Source: Albidovulum litorale (GTDB lineage Bacteria > Pseudomonadota > Alphaproteobacteria > Rhodobacterales > Rhodobacteraceae). Taken from it: a stretch of 64,000 bases of DNA. Made by a program: the position numbers and the translations under genes. The notes beneath the pieces are model-generated. The model ran no database searches and was not told the DNA's origin. It worked only from the letters and a program-made list of their open reading frames with translations. Numbering within the stretch: the first letter of the stretch is position 1; each line of letters starts with the position of its first letter. The stretch is from the NCBI RefSeq assembly GCF_025751495.1, contig NZ_JAOWKZ010000004.1, positions 62,001 through 126,000 of the forward strand, in the 5' to 3' direction. Shown piece by piece: positions 50,730 through 61,490 of this stretch.

Positions 50730-52901
50730 ATGATGGCCGTGTTGAGCGCGAGCAAAATCCAGGCAACATACGCCAAGGCACTGAAGCTGCAAACTGAAAA
50801 AGATTTCAAGGCCGCCTTGCAGACATATGGGCGTATCCTGAAGAGCAATCCCGATATCGCCGAAGCGCACTATCAGATTGGTCGGATACTGTGCCAGACC
50901 GACGCGGCGATAAGAGCTTTGCCGCATCTTCGGAAAGCGGTGGAACTGCGTCCAAATGAGCGGGCGGTCTGGGAAGCTTTGGCCGAAGGTATCGCCTTGG
51001 GCGGAACGCGCGCCCAGGAAGCGGAGTTCCTCCGCGATCTGAAACAATCCCGCATTCCACCCGAAGCAAAACTGCGCCTGCAAGATCGTTTCGGATCGCT
51101 GCGTGCAGCCTCGCGTCCCGCGACCGGTGGCATGCCTATCGACGATATCCACAGACTGTTAGGCCAGATGAGCTTGGGACGATTCGCGGACGTAGAACGC
51201 GCAGCGGCCTTGGCAGTAAAAAAGTTTCCGAAATCGGCCGTGGCGTTCAATATTCTCGGTGCAGCCAGCATGATACTCGGAAAGACCCAGCAAGCGGGGG
51301 CGGCATTCAAGGCGGCGGTTCGCTTGGATCCGAATTATGCCGAAGCTTACGAGTACTACGGACGCTTATGTATGGAAGCCGGACGTGATGACGAGGCAGG
51401 CGAGTATTTCCGCAGGGCCGTTATTCTTGCACCCGGGCTTTTGTCCGCGCTTGGGGGATTGGCCAGTCTGCAAACCAAACTGGGCCACGCCGCAGCCGCT
51501 TTGCCCCTTTTGGAGAGGGCAATCGAGATCGACAGCAACTCGGCAGATATCTATCGCGCTTTGGGTAACGCGCTGAGTCGTCTGCGTAAATACGAAGCTG
51601 CCGAACAGGCTCTTCAAAAGGCAGTCGACCTCCATTCCGGACCAGTGTCGGCTGACATGGTTGCCCTTCTCGCGCAATCGAAAGCCAGGCTGGGCAAGGA
51701 TGAAGATGCTCTTGGCCTGTTCGATCGAGCCCTTGACCTCAATCCGGACGCTCCCTTGGCGGTTAGCGGAAAAGCACAGTTACTGCAGACGCTCGGCAGA
51801 TTCGACGATGCAAAGGATCTGTTTGAAAAGGGCTTTGAAATCGATCCCAACAATGGCGAAAACTATCGGCTCTTTTCCGCATCGTACAAGGCGAAAGCGG
51901 GCGATCCTTTTATCGGAATGATGCGCAAGAAATACGAAGATCCGGCGCTGGGCGATTCAGACAGGATGAATCTAGGTTTCGCGATTGCCAAGTCATTGGA
52001 GGACATCAAAGATTATCCTGAAGTTTTCCGGTATCTGGACGAAGCAAACGCGCTAATGCGCAAAGCCTTCCCGTACGACGTTTCCCGTCGTCGCAAGGAT
52101 GTTGAACTCGTGCAGAAGGCATTCGGTGACTTCGACTGGTATGGAGCGAAGGTTGAGGGAACGACCGACTTTGCGCCAATCTTCGTTACTGGCATGCCGC
52201 GATCTGGAACGACACTCATCGAGCAAATCATCTCCAGTCACTCGAACGTGACGGGCGCCGGCGAGGTCGGAGAAGCCGCTGGCAATGCACATGCCATGGT
52301 CATCGTGCATGGCAGAAATCGGCAGATGTCGGACGTGCCCCACGAGGAAATCGCAAAACTTGGACATGATTATGAGGCGTTTATCCACTCGCGCTTCCCG
52401 GAAGCGCAGCAGATCACAGATAAGTCGATCCAGAGCTATATGAGCCTTGGTGCGCTTAAGCTTGCAATGCCGAAGGCGCGGTTCGTCGTTGTGCGCCGGG
52501 ACCCGCGCGACAATCTTCTGTCGATCTACAAGAACAAATTCCCGGACGATACGCATCTTTACGCATACGACCAGCGTGACCTTGGTCTCTACTACGATAC
52601 ATTCGTGGATATGATCGATTTCTGGCGCGAAAGGGTGCCGGATTGGTTCTATGAGGTTCAGTATGAGGAGCTTGTCGCCAATCCTGAGGAAGAGACGCGC
52701 AAGCTGATCGCGGCTTGCGGGCTCGAATGGGAGGATGCCTGTCTCAATTTCCATGAAAACAAGCGCAAGATTGAAACCTTGTCGGTCTATCAGGCGCGTC
52801 AGCCGATCTCAAAGGCGTCCGTGGCGCTCTGGCAGCGCTATGAAAAGGACCTCAAGCCGATGCTCGATGCGTTGAAGGAAGGCGGGCATGTCCCTGGCTG
52901 A
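50730..52901 (+). CDS. TPR-repeat sulfotransferase
   Basis: 723 aa. Residues about 1-420 are TPR repeats (AEAHYQIGRIL, AVAFNILGAASMIL, AEAYEYYGRLCMEAG, ADIYRALGNALSRL). Residues about 475-710 are a sulfotransferase domain: PAPS phosphosulfate loop FVTGMPRSGTTLIEQI (about 484), 3'-phosphate motif FVVVRRDPRDNLLSIYKNKF (about 585), and YEELVANPEEETRKLI. Resembles bacterial TPR-sulfotransferases that modify polysaccharides or peptides; acceptor unknown. Start 50730 or 50733; it overlaps yggS by 14 bp. Confidence 0.87.
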   Translation: MMAVLSASKIQATYAKALKLQTEKDFKAALQTYGRILKSNPDIAEAHYQIGRILCQTDAAIRALPHLRKAVELRPNERAVWEALAEGIALGGTRAQEAEFLRDLKQSRIPPEAKLRLQDRFGSLRAASRPATGGMPIDDIHRLLGQMSLGRFADVERAAALAVKKFPKSAVAFNILGAASMILGKTQQAGAAFKAAVRLDPNYAEAYEYYGRLCMEAGRDDEAGEYFRRAVILAPGLLSALGGLASLQTKLGHAAAALPLLERAIEIDSNSADIYRALGNALSRLRKYEAAEQALQKAVDLHSGPVSADMVALLAQSKARLGKDEDALGLFDRALDLNPDAPLAVSGKAQLLQTLGRFDDAKDLFEKGFEIDPNNGENYRLFSASYKAKAGDPFIGMMRKKYEDPALGDSDRMNLGFAIAKSLEDIKDYPEVFRYLDEANALMRKAFPYDVSRRRKDVELVQKAFGDFDWYGAKVEGTTDFAPIFVTGMPRSGTTLIEQIISSHSNVTGAGEVGEAAGNAHAMVIVHGRNRQMSDVPHEEIAKLGHDYEAFIHSRFPEAQQITDKSIQSYMSLGALKLAMPKARFVVVRRDPRDNLLSIYKNKFPDDTHLYAYDQRDLGLYYDTFVDMIDFWRERVPDWFYEVQYEELVANPEEETRKLIAACGLEWEDACLNFHENKRKIETLSVYQARQPISKASVALWQRYEKDLKPMLDALKEGGHVPG

Positions 52902-53541
52902 TATCGTCGGGCGGCTGAACGCTGCCGAACGTGCGGCGGGTCGGGCGGAAGGCTCCGTGACGCTGATTGCCGTGTCCAAGGTGCAGCCGCTTGAGCGGGT
53001 CGAGGCGGTGCTGGCGGAGGGGCACCGGGTCTTTGGCGAGAACTATGTGCAGGAAGCGGCGGGCAAGTGGCCGGAATTGAAGGAGCGGTTCGCCGGAGTG
53101 TCGGTTCACATGATCGGGCCCTTGCAGACCAACAAGGCAAAAGCCGCCGTCGAACTGTTCGACGCGATCCACACGCTGGACAGACCGTCGCTGGCCCAGA
53201 AACTCGCACGTCTTGCGGACGCCCGCGGCACCTGTCCTGAGCTTTTCATTCAGGTCAATACCGGGTCCGAGCCGCAGAAGGCCGGCGTCTTGCCCGGTGA
53301 TGTGGACGGGTTCATCGCCGATTGCCGTGGCCTTGGCCTGCCGCTCTCGGGTCTGATGTGCATTCCACCGGAAGACGCCGACAGCACGCCGCATTTCGCG
53401 ATGCTGGCCGACATAGCCGAACGGAACGGTCTTGCCGGCCTGTCCATGGGGATGAGCGCCGATTTCGCGGCGGCCGTTGCGGCGGGGGCCACGCATGTGC
53501 GCGTCGGATCGGCAATATTCGGAGCCCGCGACTATCGCTGA
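52888..53541 (+). CDS. YggS-family PLP homeostasis protein
   Basis: 217 aa, alanine-racemase-like barrel. PLP lysine in VTLIAVSKVQPLERVE (about 33), HMIGPLQTNKAK, VNTGSEPQKAGV, LSMGMSADFAAAVAAGATHV and RVGSAIFG with the phosphate site. Binds PLP without known catalysis and balances vitamin B6 and amino-acid pools. GGAAGG precedes the start inside the end of the sulfotransferase gene. Confidence 0.92.
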   Translation: MSLADIVGRLNAAERAAGRAEGSVTLIAVSKVQPLERVEAVLAEGHRVFGENYVQEAAGKWPELKERFAGVSVHMIGPLQTNKAKAAVELFDAIHTLDRPSLAQKLARLADARGTCPELFIQVNTGSEPQKAGVLPGDVDGFIADCRGLGLPLSGLMCIPPEDADSTPHFAMLADIAERNGLAGLSMGMSADFAAAVAAGATHVRVGSAIFGARDYR

Positions 53542-53552
53542 GCGTGGCCGCG

Positions 53553-54212
53553 TCAGGCGTCGTGCTGTTGCCCCAACCCGTAGCCATTGAACTTGGCAAG
53601 AACTTCTTCGATCTGGTTGTCACTGAGCAGCGGCGGCTCGGTACCGGTTGCAAGGCAGGCGTGGTATTGCCGCGCCAGCGTCTCGACCTCGACCATGCGC
53701 CACATGGCTGTGGCCAGCGACGAGCCGACAACGATCACACCGTGATGCTTCAAAAGGCAGGCCGTGCGATCCTCAAGCGCGGTCAGGGCATGGGCCGAAA
53801 GTTCCGCCGAACCGAAGAGAGCGTAAGGCGCGCAGCGGATGTCCGAACCGCCGCATACTGCGACCATGTAGTGCAGTGGAGGGATCTTTTTCCCAAGGAT
53901 GGCGAGCGTCGTGCAATAGGTCGGATGGGCGTGGACCACGGCATTCAAATCGGTGCGGCTGGCCAGAATATCGCGATGAAAGCGCCACTCGCTTGACGGG
54001 CGGTTACGGCCCTGCGGCGTGCCGTCCGGGGCGAGAAAGACGATATCCTCAGGTTCAAGCCTGTCATAGGGCATGCTCGTGGGCGTGATCAGAAGGCCGT
54101 CGCCATGTCGGACCGAGATATTGCCGGATGTGCCCTGATTGATCCCGGTGCGGTTCATTTCCAGGCAGCTCGATATGATGGCGGCGCGTTTTTCGTATTC
54201 TTCGCTGTCCAT
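53553..54212 (-). CDS. Class II aldolase/adducin-family protein
   Basis: 219 aa zinc-dependent aldolase fold. N-terminal GTSGNISVRHGDGLLITPTS, catalytic EWRFHRDI, zinc His cluster AVVHAHPTYCTTLAI, and late HGVIVVGSSLATAM. Relatives act on fuculose-, rhamnulose- or ribulose-phosphates; the sugar is not identified. Convergent with yggS. Confidence 0.88.
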   Translation of the reverse strand: MDSEEYEKRAAIISSCLEMNRTGINQGTSGNISVRHGDGLLITPTSMPYDRLEPEDIVFLAPDGTPQGRNRPSSEWRFHRDILASRTDLNAVVHAHPTYCTTLAILGKKIPPLHYMVAVCGGSDIRCAPYALFGSAELSAHALTALEDRTACLLKHHGVIVVGSSLATAMWRMVEVETLARQYHACLATGTEPPLLSDNQIEEVLAKFNGYGLGQQHDA

Positions 54213-54372
54213 CGTTACCTCTTGTTTTATATCCCTACGATCACCAACCGAACGGTAAGCCGGGTGCGTTCCGATTGATATCCCACAATAGGGACGGTTT
54301 CGTTCTTTGTTGCGTGTCGTGGTGGGTCAGTCCTGATAGCATGGTGCAGAGGCAGTCGAGGACAATCAGCGT

Positions 54373-55746
54373 ATGCAGCGCGATGGGACAATTACCACCG
54401 GCCTGTGGTTCGGAATTTTCTGCGCCTATTTCGCGGTTCAGGCAATTCTGCGCATCTCGGTTCTCGGTCCGGCGCTGGAACTGGACGAAGCCGAGGCGTT
54501 CTGGTTTTCGCGGGACCTTGCACTTGGTTATGGCGCGCAGCCTCCTCTTTATTTCTGGCTTCAATGGATCGCCTTTGAGTTATTCGGCCAGTCGGTCATC
54601 GGTCTGACGGTGCTGAAAAACCTCATTCTGGCTGCGACCTCAGTGGCGGTTTTCGCGGTGTTTCGCCCGTTCGTTCCCCCCGCCATCGCCGGGGCGGCGG
54701 CCCTTTCGCTCGGGCTGTTGCCCGAAATTTCGTGGGAGGCGCAGCGCGCCCTGACGCATTCGGCGCTAGTGCTTCTTATGTCCGCTTTGACCCTGCTCGC
54801 CGTGCGGCGAGCGATGGAGGACGGGCGTTGGGGGAGTTGCGTTCTGCTCGGTTTGACTCTCGGCTTCGGTATGTTGTCGAAGCACAACTACCATCTTCTG
54901 TGGGTCGCGATCGCTCTGGCGGTGGTCACCGATCGCCGGATGCGGGCGGCGATGAACTGGCCGCGCCTTTTGCTGTCCGCCGCGATCGCAGTTCTGATGG
55001 TGCTTCCCTACGTTTACTGGGTGATTGGCCATCCGGAGCGTGCCACGGGGAGCGTGCAGAAGCTCGGCCTGACCGATTTTGGGTTTTTCGCAGCGCGCTT
55101 GCAGGGGATCGCCGATCTGGTCAGCATGCTCGTCGGGTTCTTCGCATTGGCGATCCTTTGGCTGGCGCCCGCCGTCATTCTGAAGCGCAAACATCTCCGT
55201 CCTGAGAGTTCCGACCAAGCCCGATTTCTCTGCCGTGTGGTTGTCAGCGCCTTTATCATAGTGCTGCTGCTGGTCGTCGTGGGTGGCGTCACGAACATCC
55301 GGGGCCGCTGGATCATGCCGCTTCTGTGGCCGGCGGTTCCGCTGTTTGTTGTTGCCCTCTGGCCGCTTCTCTCGGCGCGCGGTCGGCAGTACCTGACCGT
55401 CAGTTTCGGCGCGCTCTGGCTGGTAGTGATGGCAGCCCTGACAATGGTGACAAGCTATCGGGACGCTGACTTCAGAATGGCCTATACCCAATTGCCCGAA
55501 AACCTGCCGATCATCTGCGCGCAAACCTGGGTGCTTGGCAATCTCGCTATGATCGCGCCGGACCGGCCAGTTTATATGGTTTCGGATGATGACATCCCGA
55601 CTGGAGAGGCCATTCTGATTGCGCCGGTGGGCGGAATGGCCCAGTTAACCCGCGATCTCGGCTACGGACAGGACGTTACCGTGGCACCGCTCGATCTCGG
55701 ACCCGCCAAACTGAGCCGCGTATTCGAATACGCGGTCATAGATTAG
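54373..55746 (+). CDS. ArnT/PMT-like (GT39-family) membrane glycosyltransferase
   Basis: 457 aa with about ten to eleven membrane helices. The first external loop carries the acidic GT-C motif LELDEAEAFWFSRDL and QPPLYFWLQW; LLPEISWEAQRALTH and SKHNYHLLWV follow. GT-C enzymes transfer sugars from polyprenyl phosphates to lipids or proteins outside the cytoplasm; the acceptor is unknown. Isolated between the aldolase and IalB genes. Confidence 0.82.
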   Translation: MQRDGTITTGLWFGIFCAYFAVQAILRISVLGPALELDEAEAFWFSRDLALGYGAQPPLYFWLQWIAFELFGQSVIGLTVLKNLILAATSVAVFAVFRPFVPPAIAGAAALSLGLLPEISWEAQRALTHSALVLLMSALTLLAVRRAMEDGRWGSCVLLGLTLGFGMLSKHNYHLLWVAIALAVVTDRRMRAAMNWPRLLLSAAIAVLMVLPYVYWVIGHPERATGSVQKLGLTDFGFFAARLQGIADLVSMLVGFFALAILWLAPAVILKRKHLRPESSDQARFLCRVVVSAFIIVLLLVVVGGVTNIRGRWIMPLLWPAVPLFVVALWPLLSARGRQYLTVSFGALWLVVMAALTMVTSYRDADFRMAYTQLPENLPIICAQTWVLGNLAMIAPDRPVYMVSDDDIPTGEAILIAPVGGMAQLTRDLGYGQDVTVAPLDLGPAKLSRVFEYAVID

Positions 55747-55788
55747 ACGGACCGATAAGATCTCGCGGCTGAAAGGACCCTGACGCGC

Positions 55789-56322
55789 TCAGCCCGCGCA
55801 GCGTTTCTCGGCCTGATCAAGCGCCGAACTGACGCCGATGAGGGAGAACGTGTCCTTTGTCTGCGTGCCGCGCGACGAACGGGCTGTCAGGACTGCCGAT
55901 GCGCCAGCCTTCAGCGCCGCGACGATCTTGGCGTCTTCGTCTGGCGAGCCGGACCACGCCCATTCCGGGCTGTCGGTAAAGGTCGAGAGTTCGAACTTCG
56001 TGCCGCCGATATCGACCGAAACAGTCGAGCCTTCGGCGAAGGGATACCCGCCGGTGAAGGAAAGTTCGACCGGATTGCCGGGACGATAGGTCACGAAGAG
56101 CAGGATATCGCCGCGGCGCACCGAAACCGGGTTACCGTCCTTGGTGTTGACCGTCTCGGTCGGTGCCGAAACCGCCCAGCATTCCTTCGGGTTCTCGTCG
56201 ACAAAGACGCTCCATGCGGTTTCCGCCGCGACCCTGTTGGTCGAAACCTGCGCCTGCACAGCTGGTGCCAGTGCCAGTGTCAAAAGAACCGCGCCCGTGG
56301 CGCGCAGCATCGGTGAATTCAT
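55789..56322 (-). CDS. Invasion-associated locus B (IalB) family protein
   Basis: 177 aa. Signal peptide 1-24 (RATGAVLLTLALAPAVQAQ). Mature protein shows the IalB pattern: AAETAWSVFVDENPKECWAV, VELSFTGGYPFAEGSTV and a C-terminal Cys pairing. Periplasmic; family role uncertain outside Bartonella. Start 56322 has GGAGGCTGCGGAG just upstream; the open frame continues to 56397 without signal character. Convergent with nothing and divergent from the asparaginase. Confidence 0.85.
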   Translation of the reverse strand: MNSPMLRATGAVLLTLALAPAVQAQVSTNRVAAETAWSVFVDENPKECWAVSAPTETVNTKDGNPVSVRRGDILLFVTYRPGNPVELSFTGGYPFAEGSTVSVDIGGTKFELSTFTDSPEWAWSGSPDEDAKIVAALKAGASAVLTARSSRGTQTKDTFSLIGVSSALDQAEKRCAG

Positions 56323-56482
56323 CTCCGCAGCCTCCTGCTGGTGCCTCTCACGGGGTCCGCCGTTCTGCCTTCGCGGCGTTTTCCAATGGCAGGGCATCCG
56401 TCAACTCGATATGGACGTCTTAGCCCAAATACAAAGGGCTGGGAAAGCCCCGGTGGCATAAAATCGCGCAAGGGTGAGGAAG

Positions 56483-57478
56483 ATGGCTGCGGTTCCGATG
56501 GTCGAGCTTTGGCGCGGCGGTATTCTGGAGAGCATGCATGCCGGTCATGCAGTGATCTGCGATGACAAAGGCGGGATCGTCGAGGCGTGGGGAGACCCTG
56601 AAGCCGTCATCTTCCCGCGGTCTTCCTGCAAGATGGTCCAGGCTCTGCCGTTGATCGAAAGCGGCGCGGCAGCGGCATATGGCTTGAGTGACGCCCAACT
56701 CGCGCTTGCCTGTGCCAGCCATAACGGCGCAGCGATTCATACCGGTCCGGTCGTGCGTTGGCTGGCCGATCTTGGGCTGGGCGAAGCCGACCTTCGCTGC
56801 GGGCCGCAGATGCCCGATGACCGCGATGCGCGCAAGGGGCTGATCTGTTCCGACACCAAGCCGTGCCAGTTGCATAACAATTGCTCTGGGAAACACACGG
56901 GCTTTCTGACGCTGAACAAGCATCTGAACGGCGGTCCCGAATATATCGACCCGGATCATCCAGTGCAGCGCGCAGTGCGTGCGGTATTCGAGGAGGTCAC
57001 AGACCTGCCGTCTCCCGGCTTCGGCATCGATGGCTGTTCGGCACCAAACTTCGCGACGACGATGCACGGGCTCGCGCGCGCGATGGCGTTCTTTGCCACG
57101 GCACATGGCCGGGATGGCCTGCGGGACCGGGCTGCCACGCGGCTCGTCGGCGCGATGATGGCCTATCCCGAACTTGTCGCCGGCGAGGGACGCGCCTGCA
57201 CCAATCTGATGCGGGCGATGGGGGGACGTGTCGCGGTAAAGACCGGGGCCGAGGCGGTGTTCACCGCAATCCTGCCCGACCTGAAGCGCGGCATCGCGGT
57301 CAAGATCATGGATGGTGCTGACCGCGCGTCCGAGGCGGTGATCACGGCGCTGCTGATCCGGGTCGGCGCGCTCGACCGCAACCATCCGGTTGTCGAACGC
57401 TATCTGACCGGGCCTGTTCTCAACCGTCGCGGGATTGCCGCCGCCGAGATGAGGCTCGCGCCCGGATTTACGAGCTGA
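56483..57478 (+). CDS. Rhizobium-type (AnsA-like) asparaginase
   Basis: 331 aa, PF06089. Motifs of the thermolabile Rhizobium etli class: IFPRSSCKMVQALPLI (Ser-Ser-Cys-Lys), CASHNGAAIHTGPVVRWL, and HNNCSGKHTGFL with the Cys/Lys metal site, plus CSAPNFATTMHGLARAM. Converts asparagine to aspartate and ammonia. Different from E. coli-type asparaginases. ATG 56483 follows AAGGGTGAGGAAG. Confidence 0.88.
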   Translation: MAAVPMVELWRGGILESMHAGHAVICDDKGGIVEAWGDPEAVIFPRSSCKMVQALPLIESGAAAAYGLSDAQLALACASHNGAAIHTGPVVRWLADLGLGEADLRCGPQMPDDRDARKGLICSDTKPCQLHNNCSGKHTGFLTLNKHLNGGPEYIDPDHPVQRAVRAVFEEVTDLPSPGFGIDGCSAPNFATTMHGLARAMAFFATAHGRDGLRDRAATRLVGAMMAYPELVAGEGRACTNLMRAMGGRVAVKTGAEAVFTAILPDLKRGIAVKIMDGADRASEAVITALLIRVGALDRNHPVVERYLTGPVLNRRGIAAAEMRLAPGFTS

Positions 57479-57539
57479 GACTGGCGGTCATGCACAACAT
57501 CCCCCTAAGAACAGACCTGCTTCTGGACACTCAGCCAAA

Positions 57540-58412
57540 TCAGACGAAATCCCCGACCGCGTAACCCTGAATATAGAGCAGGGCGGTCAGGTCGCCGTGA
57601 TTGATGCGGATGTCACATTGCGCCGCGACGGATGGCTTGGCGTGCAACGCGACCCCGGCCCCGGCAAGCGAGAGCATGCCCAGATCATTGGCACCGTCCC
57701 CAACCGCCATCACCGCGTCATGGCTGATGCCCAGCCGTTCGGAGATATCCTTCAGCGCGGCAACCTTGGCCTCACGGCCGACAATGGGGCGACCGACATC
57801 CCCGGTCAGGCGGCCATCCTCGGTCAGAAGCGTATTGGCACGGTCTTCGTCAAAGCCGAGATGGGCTGCAACGGCAGAAGTAAACGCCGTGAACCCGCCC
57901 GAGACCAAAGCCGCGTAACCACCATTGGCCTTCATCGTTGCGATCAACTCGCGCCCGCCCGGCGTATAGGTGATCCGCTCCGCCAGAACCTGCCCGATGA
58001 CCTCTTCCGGAAGCCCTTTCAAAAGGCCGACACGTTCCAGCAGGGCACCTTCGAAATCCAATTCGCCATTCATCGCTCGCGCCGTGATATCGGCGACCCG
58101 GGCACCGACGCCGGCCATATTGGCCAGTTCGTCGATGCATTCCTGCCCGATCATGGTCGAATCCATATCGGCCAGCAGCATCACCTTCCGCCGCCCTTCG
58201 GCCCGCTGCACCACCAGATCGACGCCGATCCCCTGCAGCCCCTGCCAGACGTCCCAGCGGTTCACGGGAACCCCGGTCATGGAAAACTCCGCGGCCACCC
58301 CGGGGTTAAGCCAAAGCGCCTCGCCCCCGCCCCAGGCATCACGAAGAGATTCGACCGCCGTCCGGTCAAGGTCGGCCCGTGCGGGGTTGGCCAGAAGTGT
58401 GGCGATGAACAT
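57540..58412 (-). CDS. serB: Phosphoserine phosphatase
   Basis: 290 aa HAD phosphatase. Catalytic LLADMDSTMIGQECIDELA (first Asp nucleophile, about 86), cap with AMNGELDFEGALLERVGL, SGGFTAFTSAVAAHLGFD (motif II Ser), and GDGANDLGMLSLAGAGVALHA (motif IV). The N-terminal ACT-like region is degenerate but present. Last step of serine biosynthesis. Divergent from serC-serA. Confidence 0.94.
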   Translation of the reverse strand: MFIATLLANPARADLDRTAVESLRDAWGGGEALWLNPGVAAEFSMTGVPVNRWDVWQGLQGIGVDLVVQRAEGRRKVMLLADMDSTMIGQECIDELANMAGVGARVADITARAMNGELDFEGALLERVGLLKGLPEEVIGQVLAERITYTPGGRELIATMKANGGYAALVSGGFTAFTSAVAAHLGFDEDRANTLLTEDGRLTGDVGRPIVGREAKVAALKDISERLGISHDAVMAVGDGANDLGMLSLAGAGVALHAKPSVAAQCDIRINHGDLTALLYIQGYAVGDFV

Positions 58413-58565
58413 GGCAAGTTTCCGATAGTGGACGGCTGGCGTCGGTTTTAGTCACTCAAGCGCCGCACTAGACCACTTTTCCCGCTTGTGCCAGCCCTCG
58501 GCCCGCTCTATCGCTGGCGGCGGGACACCCCTCCCCAACGAGGGGCGCTTATCTGGAAGGATACC

Positions 58566-59723
<1,158 letters not shown>

Positions 59724-59732
59724 CCCCTGAAT

Positions 59733-59789
59733 TGTCACCCCCGCACAAGCGGGGGCCTTACACCGATACCCGCCTGTGCGGGCATGACA
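59733..59789. repeat. REP-like palindrome between serC and serA
   Basis: A 57-bp imperfect palindrome bounded by TGTCA and TGACA, built from two internal hairpins: CCCCCGCACAAGCGGGGG and CCCGCCTGTGCGGG. It fills most of the 77-bp gap between stop and start. Elements of this type (with a translated MPAQAG signature) recur in alphaproteobacterial genomes, so more copies are expected elsewhere. It may reduce serA expression relative to serC. Confidence 0.72.
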
Positions 59790-59800
59790 GGATAGCAAAA

Positions 59801-61396
59801 ATGGCACCCAAAGTACTCGTTTCCGACAAGCTCAGCGAAACCGCCGTGCAGATCTTCCGCGATCGGGGGGTCGAGGTAGATTTTGAGCCGGGCCTCGGCA
59901 AGGATAAGGATCGCCTGCTGGAGGTGATCGGCCAATATGACGGCCTCGCCATCCGCTCGGCGACCAAAGTCACCGAAAAAATCCTCGCCGCCGCCGACAA
60001 TCTGAAAGTCATCGGCCGCGCCGGGATCGGGGTCGACAATGTCGATATCCCGGCCGCGTCGAAGAAGGGCGTGATCGTGATGAACACGCCGTTCGGAAAT
60101 TCCGTCACCACCGCCGAACATGCCATCGCGATGATGTTCGCGGTCGCGCGGCAACTGCCGGAGGCAAGCACCTCCACCCATGACGGCAAATGGGAAAAGA
60201 ACCGCTTCATGGGGGTGGAACTGTTCAACAAGACGCTCGGCGTGATCGGCGCGGGCAATATCGGCGGCATCGTCTGCGACCGGGCGCTTGGCCTGCACAT
60301 GAAGGTCATCGCCTATGACCCGTTCCTGAGCGAGGAGCGGGCCAAGGCGATGGGTGTGACCAAAGTCGAACTGGACGAACTGCTGGCGCGGGCCGATTTC
60401 ATCACGCTCCACGTGCCCCTGACCGACAAGACCCGCAACATCCTGTCGGCCGACAACATCGCCAAGGCGAAGAGGGGCGTGCGCATCATCAACTGCGCGC
60501 GTGGCGGTCTGGTCGATGAGGCGGCTCTGGCCGAGGCGCTGAAATCGGGCCATGTTGCGGGCGCGGCCTTTGACGTGTTTGAGACGGAACCGGCAACCGC
60601 CTCGCCGCTTTTCCACCTGCCGAATGTCGTCGTCACCCCGCATCTCGGTGCCGCCACGACCGAGGCTCAGGAAAACGTGGCCCTTCAGGTGGCCGAGCAG
60701 ATGTCGGACTACCTGTTGACCGGGGCGGTGCAGAACGCGCTCAACATGCCCTCGGTCACCGCCGAGGAAGCAGCCGTGATGGGCCCGTGGCTGAAGCTGG
60801 CCCAGCATCTGGGCGCCTTCGCGGGCCAGATGACGGACGAGCCGGTCAAGGCGATCAATATCCTCTATGACGGAACGGTCGCGAAGATGAACCTGGAGGC
60901 GCTGAATTGCGGCGCCATCGCGGGCATCATGAAAGCCACGAACCCGGACGTGAACATGGTCTCGGCCCCAGTCGTGGCGCGGGAACGCGGCATTCAGATC
61001 TCGACCACGCATCAGGAAAAGGGCGGTGTCTTTGACGGCTACATGAAGCTGACCGTGGTGACGGGCAAGCGCGAACGCTCCATCGCGGGCACCGTTTTCA
61101 GCGACGGCAAGCCGCGTTTCATCCAGATCAAGGGCATCAATATCGACGCCGAGATCGGGGCGCATATGCTCTATACGACGAACGAGGATGTGCCGGGCAT
61201 CATCGGCACGCTGGGCCATACGCTCGGCGATGCCGGGGTGAATATCGCGAACTTTACCCTTGGTCGTGCAGGGCAGGGTGGCGACGCGATCGCGCTTCTC
61301 TATCTCGACGAAGCACCGAAGGTGGAGGTGCTGCGCGCGCTAGAGGCCACCGGCAAGTTCAGCCAGGTCAAACCGCTGGTGTTCGACGTAGCGTGA
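59801..61396 (+). CDS. serA: D-3-phosphoglycerate dehydrogenase
   Basis: 531 aa long-form SerA. NAD site LGVIGAGNIGGIVCDRAL, catalytic Arg/Glu/His in INCARGGLVDEAAL, FDVFETEPA and VTPHLGAATTEAQENVALQV, then the intervening domain (about 320-450) and a C-terminal ACT domain (about 455-530, TTNEDVPGIIGTLGHTLGDA) for serine feedback. First step of serine synthesis. Translation starts at ATG 59801 just after the REP element. Confidence 0.95.
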   Translation: MAPKVLVSDKLSETAVQIFRDRGVEVDFEPGLGKDKDRLLEVIGQYDGLAIRSATKVTEKILAAADNLKVIGRAGIGVDNVDIPAASKKGVIVMNTPFGNSVTTAEHAIAMMFAVARQLPEASTSTHDGKWEKNRFMGVELFNKTLGVIGAGNIGGIVCDRALGLHMKVIAYDPFLSEERAKAMGVTKVELDELLARADFITLHVPLTDKTRNILSADNIAKAKRGVRIINCARGGLVDEAALAEALKSGHVAGAAFDVFETEPATASPLFHLPNVVVTPHLGAATTEAQENVALQVAEQMSDYLLTGAVQNALNMPSVTAEEAAVMGPWLKLAQHLGAFAGQMTDEPVKAINILYDGTVAKMNLEALNCGAIAGIMKATNPDVNMVSAPVVARERGIQISTTHQEKGGVFDGYMKLTVVTGKRERSIAGTVFSDGKPRFIQIKGINIDAEIGAHMLYTTNEDVPGIIGTLGHTLGDAGVNIANFTLGRAGQGGDAIALLYLDEAPKVEVLRALEATGKFSQVKPLVFDVA

Positions 61397-61405
61397 CAAC
61401 AGCCG

Positions 61406-61430
61406 TTCGGGGCCGCGATCCGGCCCCGAA
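61406..61430. terminator. GC hairpin after serA
   Basis: TTCGGGGCCG and CGGCCCCGAA form a perfect 10-bp stem with a CGATC loop nine bases after the serA stop. No T-run; may be a Rho-aided end or weak terminator. Confidence 0.55.
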
Positions 61431-61490
61431 TGATCCGCTGGGGCCATGCAGAAATGGACAGCCGCGGTCCTCCGGCTTATGACCGGAACC

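Noticed and set aside
59735-61219. Minus-strand frame of 494 codons over serA
   Set aside because: Same type of shadow; serA is unambiguous.
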